This document shows, piece by piece, positions 15,783 to 23,933 of a stretch of 64,000 nucleotides of DNA. Position 1 is the stretch's first letter. The number at the start of each line of letters is the position of its first letter. The DNA comes from Caldatribacterium sp051549785. Lineage in GTDB: Bacteria > Atribacterota > Atribacteria > Atribacterales > Caldatribacteriaceae. The notes beneath the pieces were generated by a model that ran no database searches, was not told where the DNA came from, and was given only the letters and a program-made list of their open reading frames with translations. The position numbers were made by a program, and so were the translations under genes. The stretch is taken from the NCBI RefSeq assembly GCF_051549785.1, contig NZ_CP189974.1:1240001-1304000 (forward strand), in the 5' to 3' direction.

Positions 15783-16937
15783 ATGGGAAAGAGATTGCGG
15801 GTTCTCGAAGAGCGGGCATTTCCACTGGGCGAAGAGCAGATTGAAGAGCTGACCAGCCAGTTTGGTACCCCTCTCCTCATCCTTTTGAGGGAACGCATTG
15901 TCAGGAACTACCGGGCGTTTCAGCGCTTCCTCCCGGGAGTGGAGGTTTTCTACGCGGTGAAAGCTAACCCTCACCCTTCGGTGGTTGGCCTTCTGGCTTC
16001 TTTGGGTTCTTCTTTCGATGTGGCCTCGCAACAGGAAATTGCCCTGGTGACGAGTTTTGGTGTCGCTCCGGAGCGGATGATTTTCGCCAATACCGTTAAG
16101 CGCCGGGAGGGTATTCTCTACGCCCGGAGGGTTGGGGTTTCGCTCATGACGTACGACAACGAGGAGGAGCTGAAAAAGATTCAGCGGTACTACCCCGAGG
16201 CGAGGCTTGTTCTTCGCCTGAAAACCCCTTCCAATGGGAGTCGCATCGACCTCTCGTACAAGTTCGGTGCCGAGCCGGAGGAGGCCCTAGAGCTCCTTTT
16301 GAGGGCTCAGGACATGGGGCTCGCCCCCGTGGGCTTGAGCTTCCATGTGGGGTCGCCCTGCCACAATCCTAAAACGTACGCCACGGCACTCCATATTGTG
16401 GAGGAGGTCCTTTTGAAGGCCCAGGCACGGGGTCTTTTCCTTACCCTCATCGATATCGGTGGGGGATTCCCTCTCTACACCTATTCGAGTGAGGGAGGGC
16501 CGGCGAGTCTTGAGATTGTGAGTGAAGTTGTGTATCCACTTCTTGAACCTTTTCTCTCCCGGGGTTTTCGGGTTATTGCAGAGCCAGGCCGGAGCATTGT
16601 GGGGAATGCAGGAGTACTCGTCACCCGGGTGATCGGGAAAGCGGTGCGTTCAGGGAGAATCTGGTACTACCTGGATGATGGGCTCTATGGAACCTTTTCG
16701 GCCATTCCCTTTGATAAGGCTCGCTTTTCCTTCTACGCTCTGAAAGAGAGTGACCAGGAAGTCCTCTGCACCCTTGCTGGGCCGACTTGTGATTCGCTGG
16801 ATGTTGTGGCCGAGGACGTTACGCTTCCTCCTCTTGAGGTTGACGACCTTGTGGTGGTCCCGGATATCGGAGCGTACTCCTGGGCTTCGGCGACAACGTT
16901 CAACGGTTTCGACAAGCCCCAGGTGGTCATGGTGTAG
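15783..16937 (+). CDS. PLP-dependent Orn/Lys/Arg decarboxylase (ODC-like, fold type III)
   Basis: 384 aa. It forms a polyamine such as putrescine or cadaverine by amino-acid decarboxylation. Motifs: YAVKAN, with the PLP-binding Lys, near residue 50; SFHVGSPC; DIGGGFP, binding the PLP phosphate; EPGRSIV; and GPTCDSLDVV, with the Cys and Asp that reach the partner active site in the ornithine/lysine decarboxylases. The length is close to bacterial eukaryotic-type ODC. The ATG at 15783 is chosen because the promoter -10 lies at 15724-15729. Whether ornithine or lysine is preferred cannot be told from these motifs. sufC starts 31 bp later from its own -10. Confidence 0.9.
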   Translation: MGKRLRVLEERAFPLGEEQIEELTSQFGTPLLILLRERIVRNYRAFQRFLPGVEVFYAVKANPHPSVVGLLASLGSSFDVASQQEIALVTSFGVAPERMIFANTVKRREGILYARRVGVSLMTYDNEEELKKIQRYYPEARLVLRLKTPSNGSRIDLSYKFGAEPEEALELLLRAQDMGLAPVGLSFHVGSPCHNPKTYATALHIVEEVLLKAQARGLFLTLIDIGGGFPLYTYSSEGGPASLEIVSEVVYPLLEPFLSRGFRVIAEPGRSIVGNAGVLVTRVIGKAVRSGRIWYYLDDGLYGTFSAIPFDKARFSFYALKESDQEVLCTLAGPTCDSLDVVAEDVTLPPLEVDDLVVVPDIGAYSWASATTFNGFDKPQVVMV

Positions 16938-16939
16938 TG

Positions 16940-16948
16940 TGCTATAAT
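16940..16948 (+). promoter_or_regulatory. extended -10 promoter of sufC
   Basis: TGCTATAAT (TGn + TATAAT), 20 bp before the sufC ATG. It overlaps the end of the decarboxylase gene region. No clear -35. Confidence 0.6.
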
Positions 16949-16967
16949 GGGAAGGGGAGGTAAAGGC

Positions 16968-17699
16968 ATGCTCTACATCGAGCAGCTCAGGGTGGCCGTT
17001 GGCGATACGCTGATTCTCGATGGCGTGAACCTCGAGATCCAAGAAGGAGAAGTTCATGTCCTCCTTGGTCCCAATGGAGCGGGGAAAACGACGCTCCTCA
17101 TGGCCATCATGGGGATGCCAGGGTACAGGATTGTTGGAGGGCGGATCTTCTTCCAGGGGAAGGACATCACAAACCTCGATGTGGAAGAGCGAGCCAGAAT
17201 GGGTATTGGCATGGCCTTTCAGAAAATGCCCACCATAAGCGGCATTACGCTGCGGACGCTTGGTCGCCTGGTGCTTGAAAAGCGAGGCTTGACCGATGCC
17301 CTCGAGGAGACGGCGTCGCGGGTAAACTGCCTCTACCTCCTTGATCGGGAGGTGGGTAAGGGCTTTTCCGGTGGAGAGATGAAGAGGGCCGAGCTTTTCC
17401 AGCTCCTTCTGCAGCGCCCTCTCTTCTCCATGGTGGACGAGCCGGAATCGGGGGTTGACCTGGACAGCATTGCCCTCGTGGGTCGGGCTCTCCGAGAACT
17501 CTTTGAGCGGGATCAGGTACGGACAAAAAAACGGTCTGGTCTCATCATCACCCACACGGGGTATATTCTTGAGTACCTCAATGCCGATCGGGGGCATGTG
17601 CTCATGAACGGCCGAATTGTTTGCAGCGGCAATCCCCGTGACCTTTTCGCCGACATCAAGGAACGAGGGTACCAGGAATGTGCGAGGTGCGAGCGATGA
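16968..17699 (+). CDS. sufC: Fe-S cluster assembly ATPase SufC
   Basis: 243 aa ABC-type ATPase that powers Fe-S cluster assembly on the SufB scaffold. Walker A is GPNGAGKTT, the signature is FSGGEMKRAELFQ, the SufC-specific form, and Walker B is LFSMVDEPESGVD, with the Glu and the SufC-typical EPESG. The C-terminal THTGYILEYL region matches SufC rather than transport ATPases. The ATG at 16968 has GGGGAGG 7 nt upstream. Its stop overlaps the sufB ATG as ATGA. No sufD, sufS or sufU is adjacent, so this is a two-gene system. Confidence 0.93.
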   Translation: MLYIEQLRVAVGDTLILDGVNLEIQEGEVHVLLGPNGAGKTTLLMAIMGMPGYRIVGGRIFFQGKDITNLDVEERARMGIGMAFQKMPTISGITLRTLGRLVLEKRGLTDALEETASRVNCLYLLDREVGKGFSGGEMKRAELFQLLLQRPLFSMVDEPESGVDLDSIALVGRALRELFERDQVRTKKRSGLIITHTGYILEYLNADRGHVLMNGRIVCSGNPRDLFADIKERGYQECARCER

Positions 17700-18940
17700 A
17701 GGTTCAGGAGGAGTACCTGCGAGACCTGAGGGAACGCGCGGAGAAGGCGCTGGCAAAAAGAGCCTCTCTGGGACCGGATATCGACCTCTCTCAGTTCTAC
17801 CTCTGTTCCCCCCGGGAACGGGTTGAGGATGTCCGGGAGATTGAGGACCAGCTGAGAGAAGCAGCGCTCTACGCGGGGGTGGAGCTTGAGGGAGAGAAGG
17901 CCGCTACGTACCTCCAGGTGGACCGCTCAGCGGTGTACGAGCGGGTGCAGCGGGCGTTTCAGGGGAAGCTTGAGATTATGAGCTCTCAGGAGGCTCTGCG
18001 GAAGTACCCGGAGCTTTTAGAGTACTGGTGGGGTCTTGTTCCCGTCGATGCCGACAAGTACACGGCCTTTGCCGAGCTCTGCCCAACAGAGGGGTACTTC
18101 ATCAGGGTGTTCGCCCACACAAAGGTAGAAATCCCCCTTCAAGCCTGCCTTTTGATGTCAGAAAGGGCACGGGTGCAGAGTGTCCACAATATCGTCATTC
18201 TTGAAGAAGGGGCTGAGGCAAATCTCATCACTGGGTGTGCCTCGGTGCGGGGAAACGAGAGCGGGGTCCATATCGGGGTGAGCGAGTTCTACCTTGGGGA
18301 TAACGCCCGCCTCACCTTCACCATGGTACACAACTGGGGAGAGGCCTTCCATGTCCGTCCCCGAACTGCGGCAAGACTGGGGAAGAACGCCTTTTTCAGC
18401 AGTACCTACGTACTTTTGAAGCCCTTGGCTTCCATTCAGGCTTTCCCTCAGGTTTTCCTTGAGGGCGAAGGAGCGCAAGCGACGTTTCAGAACATCGTCT
18501 TTGCCAAGGGGAACTCCTATATTGACCTTGGGTCCACCCTTCTTCTAAAGAACCAGGGTTGTCGGGGAAGCTCTATTTCCCGGGTGTGCGCAACAGACGA
18601 AGCGCAGGTTTTCGCCCGTGGCCGGCTCATTGCCTACCACGATGAGGTTCAGGCTCACCTGGAGTGCAAGGGTATGCTCTTTTCTCCCAGAGCCCAGATT
18701 GTCTCTGTGCCGGAGCTTGAGGTGTACGGAGCCCCCAGGGCCCGGCTGTCCCACGAGGCAGCGGTGGGTCCTTTTGAAGAGGAAGCGGTGAATTACCTCA
18801 GGGCAAGGGGATTGAAAAGGGAAGAAGCTCTGTCGCTGCTTACCCAGGGATTTCTGAACCTTGACCTTCCTGGTCTTCCTGAGGCGCTTCGGCGGTACAT
18901 CGAGGAAATCATCCGGGTGACATCCCGGGATGTGTTATAG
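17696..18940 (+). CDS. sufB: SufB/SufD-family scaffold protein
   Basis: 414 aa Fe-S assembly scaffold, shorter than E. coli SufB (about 495 aa). The right-handed β-helix core is recognisable: VHNIVILEEGAEANLITGC, AFHVRPRTAARLG, and ATFQNIVFAKG. The C-terminal region AYHDEVQAHLECKGMLFSPRA with ELEVYGAPRARLSHEAAVG matches the cluster-binding and SufC-contact segment (Cys-rich, then His). With SufC it forms the minimal SufBC-type machine common in anaerobes and archaea. The ATG at 17696 overlaps the sufC stop; there is an alternative upstream GTG frame but the coupling favours this start. Confidence 0.9.
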   Translation: MKVQEEYLRDLRERAEKALAKRASLGPDIDLSQFYLCSPRERVEDVREIEDQLREAALYAGVELEGEKAATYLQVDRSAVYERVQRAFQGKLEIMSSQEALRKYPELLEYWWGLVPVDADKYTAFAELCPTEGYFIRVFAHTKVEIPLQACLLMSERARVQSVHNIVILEEGAEANLITGCASVRGNESGVHIGVSEFYLGDNARLTFTMVHNWGEAFHVRPRTAARLGKNAFFSSTYVLLKPLASIQAFPQVFLEGEGAQATFQNIVFAKGNSYIDLGSTLLLKNQGCRGSSISRVCATDEAQVFARGRLIAYHDEVQAHLECKGMLFSPRAQIVSVPELEVYGAPRARLSHEAAVGPFEEEAVNYLRARGLKREEALSLLTQGFLNLDLPGLPEALRRYIEEIIRVTSRDVL

Positions 18941-18952
18941 GGGTGCAGGTGT

Positions 18953-19186
18953 TTGGCGGTTCAGGCGTATATCCTCATCCAGGTCCAGGCCGGAAAGGCT
19001 CAGGGAATCAAAAAGGAGCTGAGTCAGCTTCCGTATTTCCTCCGGGTTGACCGTATCATGGGACCTTTCGACCTCATTGCCCTTGTGGAAGTGGAGAGTA
19101 ATCGGGAAATTGGGGAGGTTGTGCTCAAGGAAATTCAATCCATGAACGGAGTCAAAAGAACCCTGACGTGCCCGGTTATTCCCTAA
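18953..19186 (+). CDS. stand-alone Lrp/AsnC effector-binding domain protein
   Basis: 77 aa that corresponds to only the C-terminal αβ (RAM) domain of Lrp/AsnC regulators, with no DNA-binding helix-turn-helix. The pattern is AYILIQVQAGKAQGIKKELS, then VDRIMGPFDLIALVEV and GVKRTLTCPV at the end. Such domains form oligomers and bind amino acids. TTG is the only possible start after an in-frame stop at 18938. It lies 12 bp after sufB and just before a LexA-like gene, so it may be co-transcribed with both. The ligand is unknown. Confidence 0.8.
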   Translation: MAVQAYILIQVQAGKAQGIKKELSQLPYFLRVDRIMGPFDLIALVEVESNREIGEVVLKEIQSMNGVKRTLTCPVIP

Positions 19187-19191
19187 AGACC

Positions 19192-19767
19192 ATGAAACCG
19201 AAAGGTCCTATCTCTCCCCGGGAAGAGGAAATTCTGTCCTTCATCACCCGTTACTGTCAGGAGCGGGGCTATCCTCCTACGGTTCGGGAGATTGGAAAGG
19301 CAGTGGGTTTGCAATCGTCGTGCAGCGTCCATTACCACCTTCGGAAACTCGAGGCCAAGGGTTTCATTCGCCGGAAACCGGCAAAGCCCCGGGCCATTGA
19401 GCTGGTCTCCTCAAGCGAAGAGAGTCTCCCTTCAGAGGAAATCGTCTTCGTACCCCTTCTCCGTGGAGTGACCCAGGATCGGGAGGGAGTATGTCTTGAG
19501 TTCACCCGCGCCTTTTTCCCTTTCCCCAGACACTTCGTCGGCGAAGGGGAGTACTTCGTCTTTCGGGTGCAGAATGGGGCGTTCAGCCGCTGGCACATCC
19601 TCGAGGGAGATTACCTCCTTGTGGAGCGGGGAGAGACCTTTGGAGATGGAGCGTTGCTTTTTCTCGTGAGTCAGGGGAGGGTGTTCCTGGAGCGGGATGA
19701 CCTCTGGGAAGGAGAGGGTTCGGGGAACGTCATCGGGAGAGTCGTTGGGGTTTGGCGGAAGCTCTAA
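19192..19767 (+). CDS. LexA-like repressor without autocleavage residues
   Basis: 191 aa. The N-terminal winged helix (about 9-65) is typical LexA: EEEILSFITRYCQERGYPPT, VREIGKAVGL and HYHLRKLEAKGFIRR. The C-terminal half (about 85-191) aligns with the S24 peptidase fold: VPLLRGV, FVFRVQNGAF, ILEGDYLLVERG, and IGRVVGVWR. The autoproteolysis residues are gone: the Ala-Gly cleavage site is Gln95-Asp96, the catalytic Ser is Ala130 and the catalytic Lys is Leu166. It may bind DNA constitutively or respond to something other than RecA. No clear ribosome-binding site; a GTG at 19168 is an alternative start. Confidence 0.82.
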   Translation: MKPKGPISPREEEILSFITRYCQERGYPPTVREIGKAVGLQSSCSVHYHLRKLEAKGFIRRKPAKPRAIELVSSSEESLPSEEIVFVPLLRGVTQDREGVCLEFTRAFFPFPRHFVGEGEYFVFRVQNGAFSRWHILEGDYLLVERGETFGDGALLFLVSQGRVFLERDDLWEGEGSGNVIGRVVGVWRKL

Positions 19768-19805
19768 AGGGGTGATGGGCTCTGGTCATCACGGAAGAGA
19801 TACGG

Positions 19806-20201
19806 GTGGAGACGAAAGGCCATACTGATATCGTTCCGCTGACGGAAGAGGTGGCGAAAGTCCTTGAGCGGTCCGGTCTTCGTGCGGGGATTCTCTGTCT
19901 TTTTGTTCCTGGAACAACGGCAACCCTTACGACGACCGAGTTCGAGCCAGGACTCGTCAAGGACATCAGGGATTTCTGGGAGCGGGTTGCGCCGGTTTCT
20001 CATTTCTACGAGCATAACGCCCGCTGGCAGGATGGGAACGGGTACGCCCATGTGCGAGCCCAATCTTCCGGTCCGTCCCTTGTCCTACCCTTTGTGGACG
20101 GGAAGCTCCTCCTTGGGACATGGCAGGACATCGTCCTTGTGGACTTCGACAACCGTCCCCGCCTGCGAACCATCATCGTCCAGATCGTGGGGGAACCCTG
20201 A
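19806..20201 (+). CDS. YjbQ/UPF0047 family protein
   Basis: 131 aa from the GTG at 19806. Family features are GILCLFVPGTTATLTT, EFEPGLVKDI, HNARWQDGNGYAHV, SLVLPFVDGKLLLGTWQDIVL, with conserved His and Asp residues of the active cavity. Members have been reported to have weak thiamine-phosphate synthase activity; the true role is unsettled. The family usually carries about eight more residues, and here the frame continues upstream as VITEEIR to a CTG at 19782 that has GGGGTG upstream, so a CTG start is possible. The stop overlaps the Fe-ADH start by one base. Confidence 0.88.
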   Translation: METKGHTDIVPLTEEVAKVLERSGLRAGILCLFVPGTTATLTTTEFEPGLVKDIRDFWERVAPVSHFYEHNARWQDGNGYAHVRAQSSGPSLVLPFVDGKLLLGTWQDIVLVDFDNRPRLRTIIVQIVGEP

Positions 20202-21349
20202 TGGAGGAGTCCTTTGTTTTTCGCCTGCCCCAGGAGATTTACTTTGGCCCGGGTGAGGGGAGACGGGTTGGGGAGCATCTTGAGCGTTTCGGGAAGCGCC
20301 CCCTTGTGGTTGTGGGGCAGCGTTTTGCCCGGGAATCGGGAATCCTCAAAGACATCCTCGGCGCCCTGGCCCGGCGTGGCCTTGAGGCAGTGGTTTTCAG
20401 CGGAGTCCCTCCCGAGCCCACCCTTGAGGTAGTCGATGAGGGGATAAGGGTGGCAAGGGAAGCCCGTTGCGACAGCGTTGTGGCTCTGGGAGGGGGGAGT
20501 GTCCTGGACTGTGGCAAGGCCGTTGCGGGAGTCCTGCCAAACGGGGAAAGCGTTGTCCCATACTTTGAGGGAGCACCTCTTACTCGTCCCGCGCTTCCCT
20601 GGATTGCCCTGCCTACCACTGCGGGAACGGGTTCAGAGATGACCAATAACGCCGTTCTGACCGATGCCACGAGAAAGCTCAAAAAGAGTCTGCGGAGTCC
20701 TTTTCTGGTTGCTCGGGTGGCCATCATCGACCCCACCTTCACCTATTCCCTCTCCCCCTATCGCACTGCGGCAAGCGGGGTTGATGCGCTGGTTCAGGCT
20801 ATCGAGGCCTACACGAGCCCCCGGGCGAATGCTGTGACCGATGTGCTTGCTCTTGAAGCCATACGTCTTCTCTGGGAGTACCTGCCCCGGGCAGTTCGGG
20901 AAGGGGAGAACACCTTTTTCCGGAAACAGGTGGCCAAGGGCAGCATGCTGAGTGCCATGGCTTTCGCCAATGCCTCCTCCGGGGCCTGTCATGGTCTTGC
21001 CCACATGGTGGGACCGGAATTTGCCATTCCCCATGGGGAGGCTTGTGGTCTGCTCTTGCCTCCAGTCATTCGCTTCAACAAGGAAGCGCTTAAGGAAAGG
21101 TACCGGGATATCGTCCTTTGTGTGGGCCTTCAGGGCGGCGAATGCGAGGACTGGGGAGAGCTTCTTGCACGGGCTTTTGAGGACTTTGTGCGGGGAGTGG
21201 GACTCCGGACGAGACTGCGGGATTTTGGCGTTCCTCGCGAAGCGCTGGGCGGGGTGGTGCGGGAAGAACGTATCGGGCGGAGTATCCTTGAGAATCCCCG
21301 TCCGATGACTCCGGAAGACCTTCAAGCGCTCCTTGAGGAGGTATGGTGA
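20201..21349 (+). CDS. iron-containing alcohol dehydrogenase
   Basis: 382 aa, group III Fe-ADH fold. The NAD(P)-binding GGGSVLD (about 97-103), TTAGTGSE (139-146), and the metal site region GVDALVQAIEAY and GACHGLAHMVGPEFAIPHG are visible. Expected ligands are Asp195, His264 (or 268) and His278; the usual second ligand His is Gln199, a variation seen in part of the family. Function: interconversion of alcohols and aldehydes or ketones; substrate unknown. It overlaps both neighbours (yjbQ by one base, cupin by 7 bp), so it sits in one operon from yjbQ to the DUF2148 gene. Confidence 0.92.
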   Translation: MEESFVFRLPQEIYFGPGEGRRVGEHLERFGKRPLVVVGQRFARESGILKDILGALARRGLEAVVFSGVPPEPTLEVVDEGIRVAREARCDSVVALGGGSVLDCGKAVAGVLPNGESVVPYFEGAPLTRPALPWIALPTTAGTGSEMTNNAVLTDATRKLKKSLRSPFLVARVAIIDPTFTYSLSPYRTAASGVDALVQAIEAYTSPRANAVTDVLALEAIRLLWEYLPRAVREGENTFFRKQVAKGSMLSAMAFANASSGACHGLAHMVGPEFAIPHGEACGLLLPPVIRFNKEALKERYRDIVLCVGLQGGECEDWGELLARAFEDFVRGVGLRTRLRDFGVPREALGGVVREERIGRSILENPRPMTPEDLQALLEEVW

Positions 21350-21693
21350 GGAGGGAGAATGTGGAGATCGTCTACGAGAAAGACAGGGCTTTCCGTGAAG
21401 GTGACTGGGGCATCAAGTACCTCTTTCGAGGACCCCGTCTGGACTGTGGTGTGGTGTATTTGAAGCCGGGAACCAGCATGGGCGCCCATTACCACCGAGA
21501 AGTCGAGGAAACCTTCTTTATCCTTGAAGGTCAGGGGATCCTCAAGGTCAATGGCCAGGATGTTCCTGTTGTAGCGGGAATGGCCCTTCGAGTGGAACCG
21601 GGGGAACGGCATGACCTTCTGGCCCTGGATGGGCCTTTGCGGGGAATTTTCGTGAAGGTTCCGTATCTTCCGGAGGATAAGGTATCGTGTTAG
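21343..21693 (+). CDS. cupin-domain protein
   Basis: 116 aa single cupin barrel. Motif 1 is GAHYHREVEETFFILEGQG (two His and a Glu for metal), and motif 2 includes PGERHDLLA with the last His. This is the metal-binding form, either an enzyme or a small sugar/metabolite binder. The ATG at 21343 overlaps the Fe-ADH stop and has GAGGAGG upstream. Its stop overlaps the radical-SAM gene start. Confidence 0.87.
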   Translation: MVRRENVEIVYEKDRAFREGDWGIKYLFRGPRLDCGVVYLKPGTSMGAHYHREVEETFFILEGQGILKVNGQDVPVVAGMALRVEPGERHDLLALDGPLRGIFVKVPYLPEDKVSC

Positions 21694-22559
21694 CCTGGGA
21701 AGTCCTGCAGGAGCTCTCCGAGCGCCTGAAGTCCTGTTCCCTCTGCCCCCGGCGGTGTGGTGTTAACCGTACGAAGGGGGAACGGGGATTCTGTGGTGGG
21801 GGGATGCTTCCCCGGGTGGCGAGTTTCCATCCCCACTTTGGGGAGGAGGAAGTCCTCAGCGGGTACCGGGGTTCGGGAACCATTTTCTTTTCAGGGTGCA
21901 ATATGGCCTGCGTGTACTGCCAGAACTACACGATAAGCCATTTTCGCGAGGGGATTGAGGTCACCCCCCTTGCTCTTGCTGCTATGATGCAGTCTCTGGA
22001 GCGGCAGGGGTGCCACAACATCAATCTCGTCACGCCAACACACTTTGTTCCACAGATTTTCGAGGCCGTTGACCGTGCCCGCCAGGAAGGTCTCCGCATC
22101 CCCATCGTCTACAATACCAGTGGTTACGAGGATCTTGGGGTTCTCCGGCTCCTGCGGGGTCTTGTGGATATCTATCTTCCCGATATGCGGTACGCCCGTG
22201 AAGAAAGTGCGGTACGGTATTCCCAGGCACCCCGTTACCCTGAAGTGTGCCGGGAAGCCATCCGGGAGATGTTCCTGCAGGTGGGCAATGTGGTGCTTGA
22301 CGAAGAGGGTGTCGCCAGCCGAGGGCTTATCGTCCGCATTCTCATCATCCCTTCTCTTGAGGAAGAAGCCAAAGAAAATCTCCGCTTCCTTGCCACAGAG
22401 ATCTCCCGGGACGTTTTCGTTACGCTTCTTCGGCAATACCGTCCTCTTTACCGGGCGCAGGACTTTCCGGAGATTGCCCGTTCTGTGAGTGACCGGACCT
22501 ATCAGGAAGTTCTGGAGTACGGCAGGTCCCTGGGACTTCGTAACTTCATTCTCCAGTAG
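21687..22559 (+). CDS. radical SAM protein, PflX/PflA-like
   Basis: 290 aa. The N-terminal CSLCPRRCGVNRTKGERGFC gives four cysteines for an auxiliary or zinc site, as in the PflX subgroup. The radical-SAM triad is GCNMACVYCQN. Further conserved parts are NLVTPTHFVPQI, VYNTSGYE and DIYLPDMRY. The family is named after pyruvate formate-lyase activase, but most members have no known substrate and no glycyl-radical enzyme is nearby. GTG start overlaps the cupin gene by 7 bp. A DUF2148 protein gene follows after 16 bp. Confidence 0.9.
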   Translation: MLAWEVLQELSERLKSCSLCPRRCGVNRTKGERGFCGGGMLPRVASFHPHFGEEEVLSGYRGSGTIFFSGCNMACVYCQNYTISHFREGIEVTPLALAAMMQSLERQGCHNINLVTPTHFVPQIFEAVDRARQEGLRIPIVYNTSGYEDLGVLRLLRGLVDIYLPDMRYAREESAVRYSQAPRYPEVCREAIREMFLQVGNVVLDEEGVASRGLIVRILIIPSLEEEAKENLRFLATEISRDVFVTLLRQYRPLYRAQDFPEIARSVSDRTYQEVLEYGRSLGLRNFILQ

Positions 22560-22575
22560 AAGGGAGGATGGGAAC

Positions 22576-23097
22576 GTGAGGGAAGCTATCCTGGAAGTGG
22601 CACGACTCATGGTGATTGCGGCAAAAACGGCACCGAAGGCAGTGGGGAAAGATTTTGTGACTGTGACCATTCTTGAGGGGGAAGCAGTGCGGAAACTCGG
22701 GGAGGCCATGATCCGATACGGGGAGGAAAACGGGATCCGGGGATTTATCCGTGACGGGAAAAACGTCCTTGACTCCCAGGCAGTGGTGCTCGTGGGTCTG
22801 AAAGATGCTCAGCCTGCGGGGCTCAACTGTGGAGCGTGTGGCTTTGAACGGTGTGCGGACCTTGTTCCTGAGGAACAGAGGGAATTCAAGGGACCTCAGT
22901 GTGTCATGCGACTCCTGGACCTGGGGATTGCCCTCGGTTCGGCGGTGAAGGTAGCCTCCCTTTTAAATGTGGACAACCGCATCATGTACCGTATTGGTGT
23001 TGTGGCAAGACGGGAGGGGCTGGTGTCCGATGACGTGGTCATGGGCATTCCCCTTTCGGCGTGGGGAAAGAACATCTATTTTGACCGGAAAGAATAA
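22576..23097 (+). CDS. DUF2148 ferredoxin-like protein
   Basis: 173 aa. A small α/β domain is followed by the cysteine motif NCGACGFERC, then QCVMRLLDLGIALGSAVKVASLL and NRIMYRIGVVARR, which is the DUF2148 pattern; the cysteines probably bind an Fe-S cluster. The function is unknown. GTG start at 22576 with GGGAGG 9 nt upstream. It is the last of the yjbQ-ADH-cupin-radical SAM run before a set of membrane-anchored proteins (12 bp gap). Confidence 0.82.
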   Translation: MREAILEVARLMVIAAKTAPKAVGKDFVTVTILEGEAVRKLGEAMIRYGEENGIRGFIRDGKNVLDSQAVVLVGLKDAQPAGLNCGACGFERCADLVPEEQREFKGPQCVMRLLDLGIALGSAVKVASLLNVDNRIMYRIGVVARREGLVSDDVVMGIPLSAWGKNIYFDRKE

Positions 23098-23108
23098 GGG
23101 GTGGGGAT

Positions 23109-23930
23109 ATGCAATTTGGGTTACGCATCCAGGATATCATTGGCCTTGTCCTTGCCGTGCTCATTGTGGCCATCCTCATCAGTATTATTCTCATCATCCG
23201 AGAGAACGCCCGGGAACGAAGGCTCTGGCGGGAGGGAGAGTACGAGGAAGAGGAACCGGAAAAACCGCGCTTGCGGCGAACAGGAGCTTCCCGAAAAGAG
23301 GAAGAGCCCGAACGCGTTTTGAGGAGGCCACGCTTTGCTGTTCAGCGTGAAGCACAGAGAGAAGAGGAGGTGGCAGAAAGCGTTGAACCCCTGGAGTCTC
23401 AGGAGGCGGTTGAGACCGTCCCTTTGGAGGAAATTCGAAAGGAAGAACCAAAAGAAGAACCCAGACAGGTTGTGCTTGAGCGAGCGCTGCGAAAGCTCGA
23501 GGACCTGGGTCTAGATTTTGGAGCACTGAAGCCGGTCTTCAGTGAGGATGTCATTCACTTTTCGCCTCTTTTGTGGGAAGTCAAAGAAGAGGTGAAATCG
23601 GGCAGGGAACTCGGTGACATTGTGATCCACACCGTTTTTCGGAGTCTCCCTGGGTACTCTGCCGATGAAATCGTCGAGCGGTACCGCTCCGGGGACGTCT
23701 CAGTGGTCGAGAAGCTCGAGGCCCGGGTGAAGACCAGGGAAGGTCGAGATTACCTCATCGCCACAATGAACCTTGCCCATTTCCAGGTTCCGGAACTCGA
23801 CCGCCAATTTCGCCAGGGGAATCTCCGGGAGGACGAGTACGAACTCCTTAAGGCGTTGAAGTTTGTGGACCGGGCGACCAAAAAGGACTTCGCCCGGATG
23901 GTCTATGCCCGGATCATGGACGAAGACTGA
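23109..23930 (+). CDS. membrane-anchored protein with charged linker, unknown function
   Basis: 273 aa. One membrane helix (about 9-30) is followed by a long Glu/Lys/Arg-rich, probably disordered linker (about 32-125). A folded helical domain (about 125-273) ends the protein (LEDLGLDFGALKPVF, LPGYSADEIVERYRSGD, TMNLAHFQVPELDRQF). It would sit in the cytoplasm if the helix is a signal anchor. I do not recognise the family. ATG at 23109 with GGGGTGGGG upstream. It is directly followed by a 53-residue membrane protein and by the long coiled-coil protein. Confidence 0.75.
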   Translation: MQFGLRIQDIIGLVLAVLIVAILISIILIIRENARERRLWREGEYEEEEPEKPRLRRTGASRKEEEPERVLRRPRFAVQREAQREEEVAESVEPLESQEAVETVPLEEIRKEEPKEEPRQVVLERALRKLEDLGLDFGALKPVFSEDVIHFSPLLWEVKEEVKSGRELGDIVIHTVFRSLPGYSADEIVERYRSGDVSVVEKLEARVKTREGRDYLIATMNLAHFQVPELDRQFRQGNLREDEYELLKALKFVDRATKKDFARMVYARIMDED

Positions 23931-23933
23931 GAC

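Noticed and set aside
18935..19138. 67-codon open frame on the - strand
   Set aside because: Antisense to the stand-alone Lrp domain gene and without similarity.
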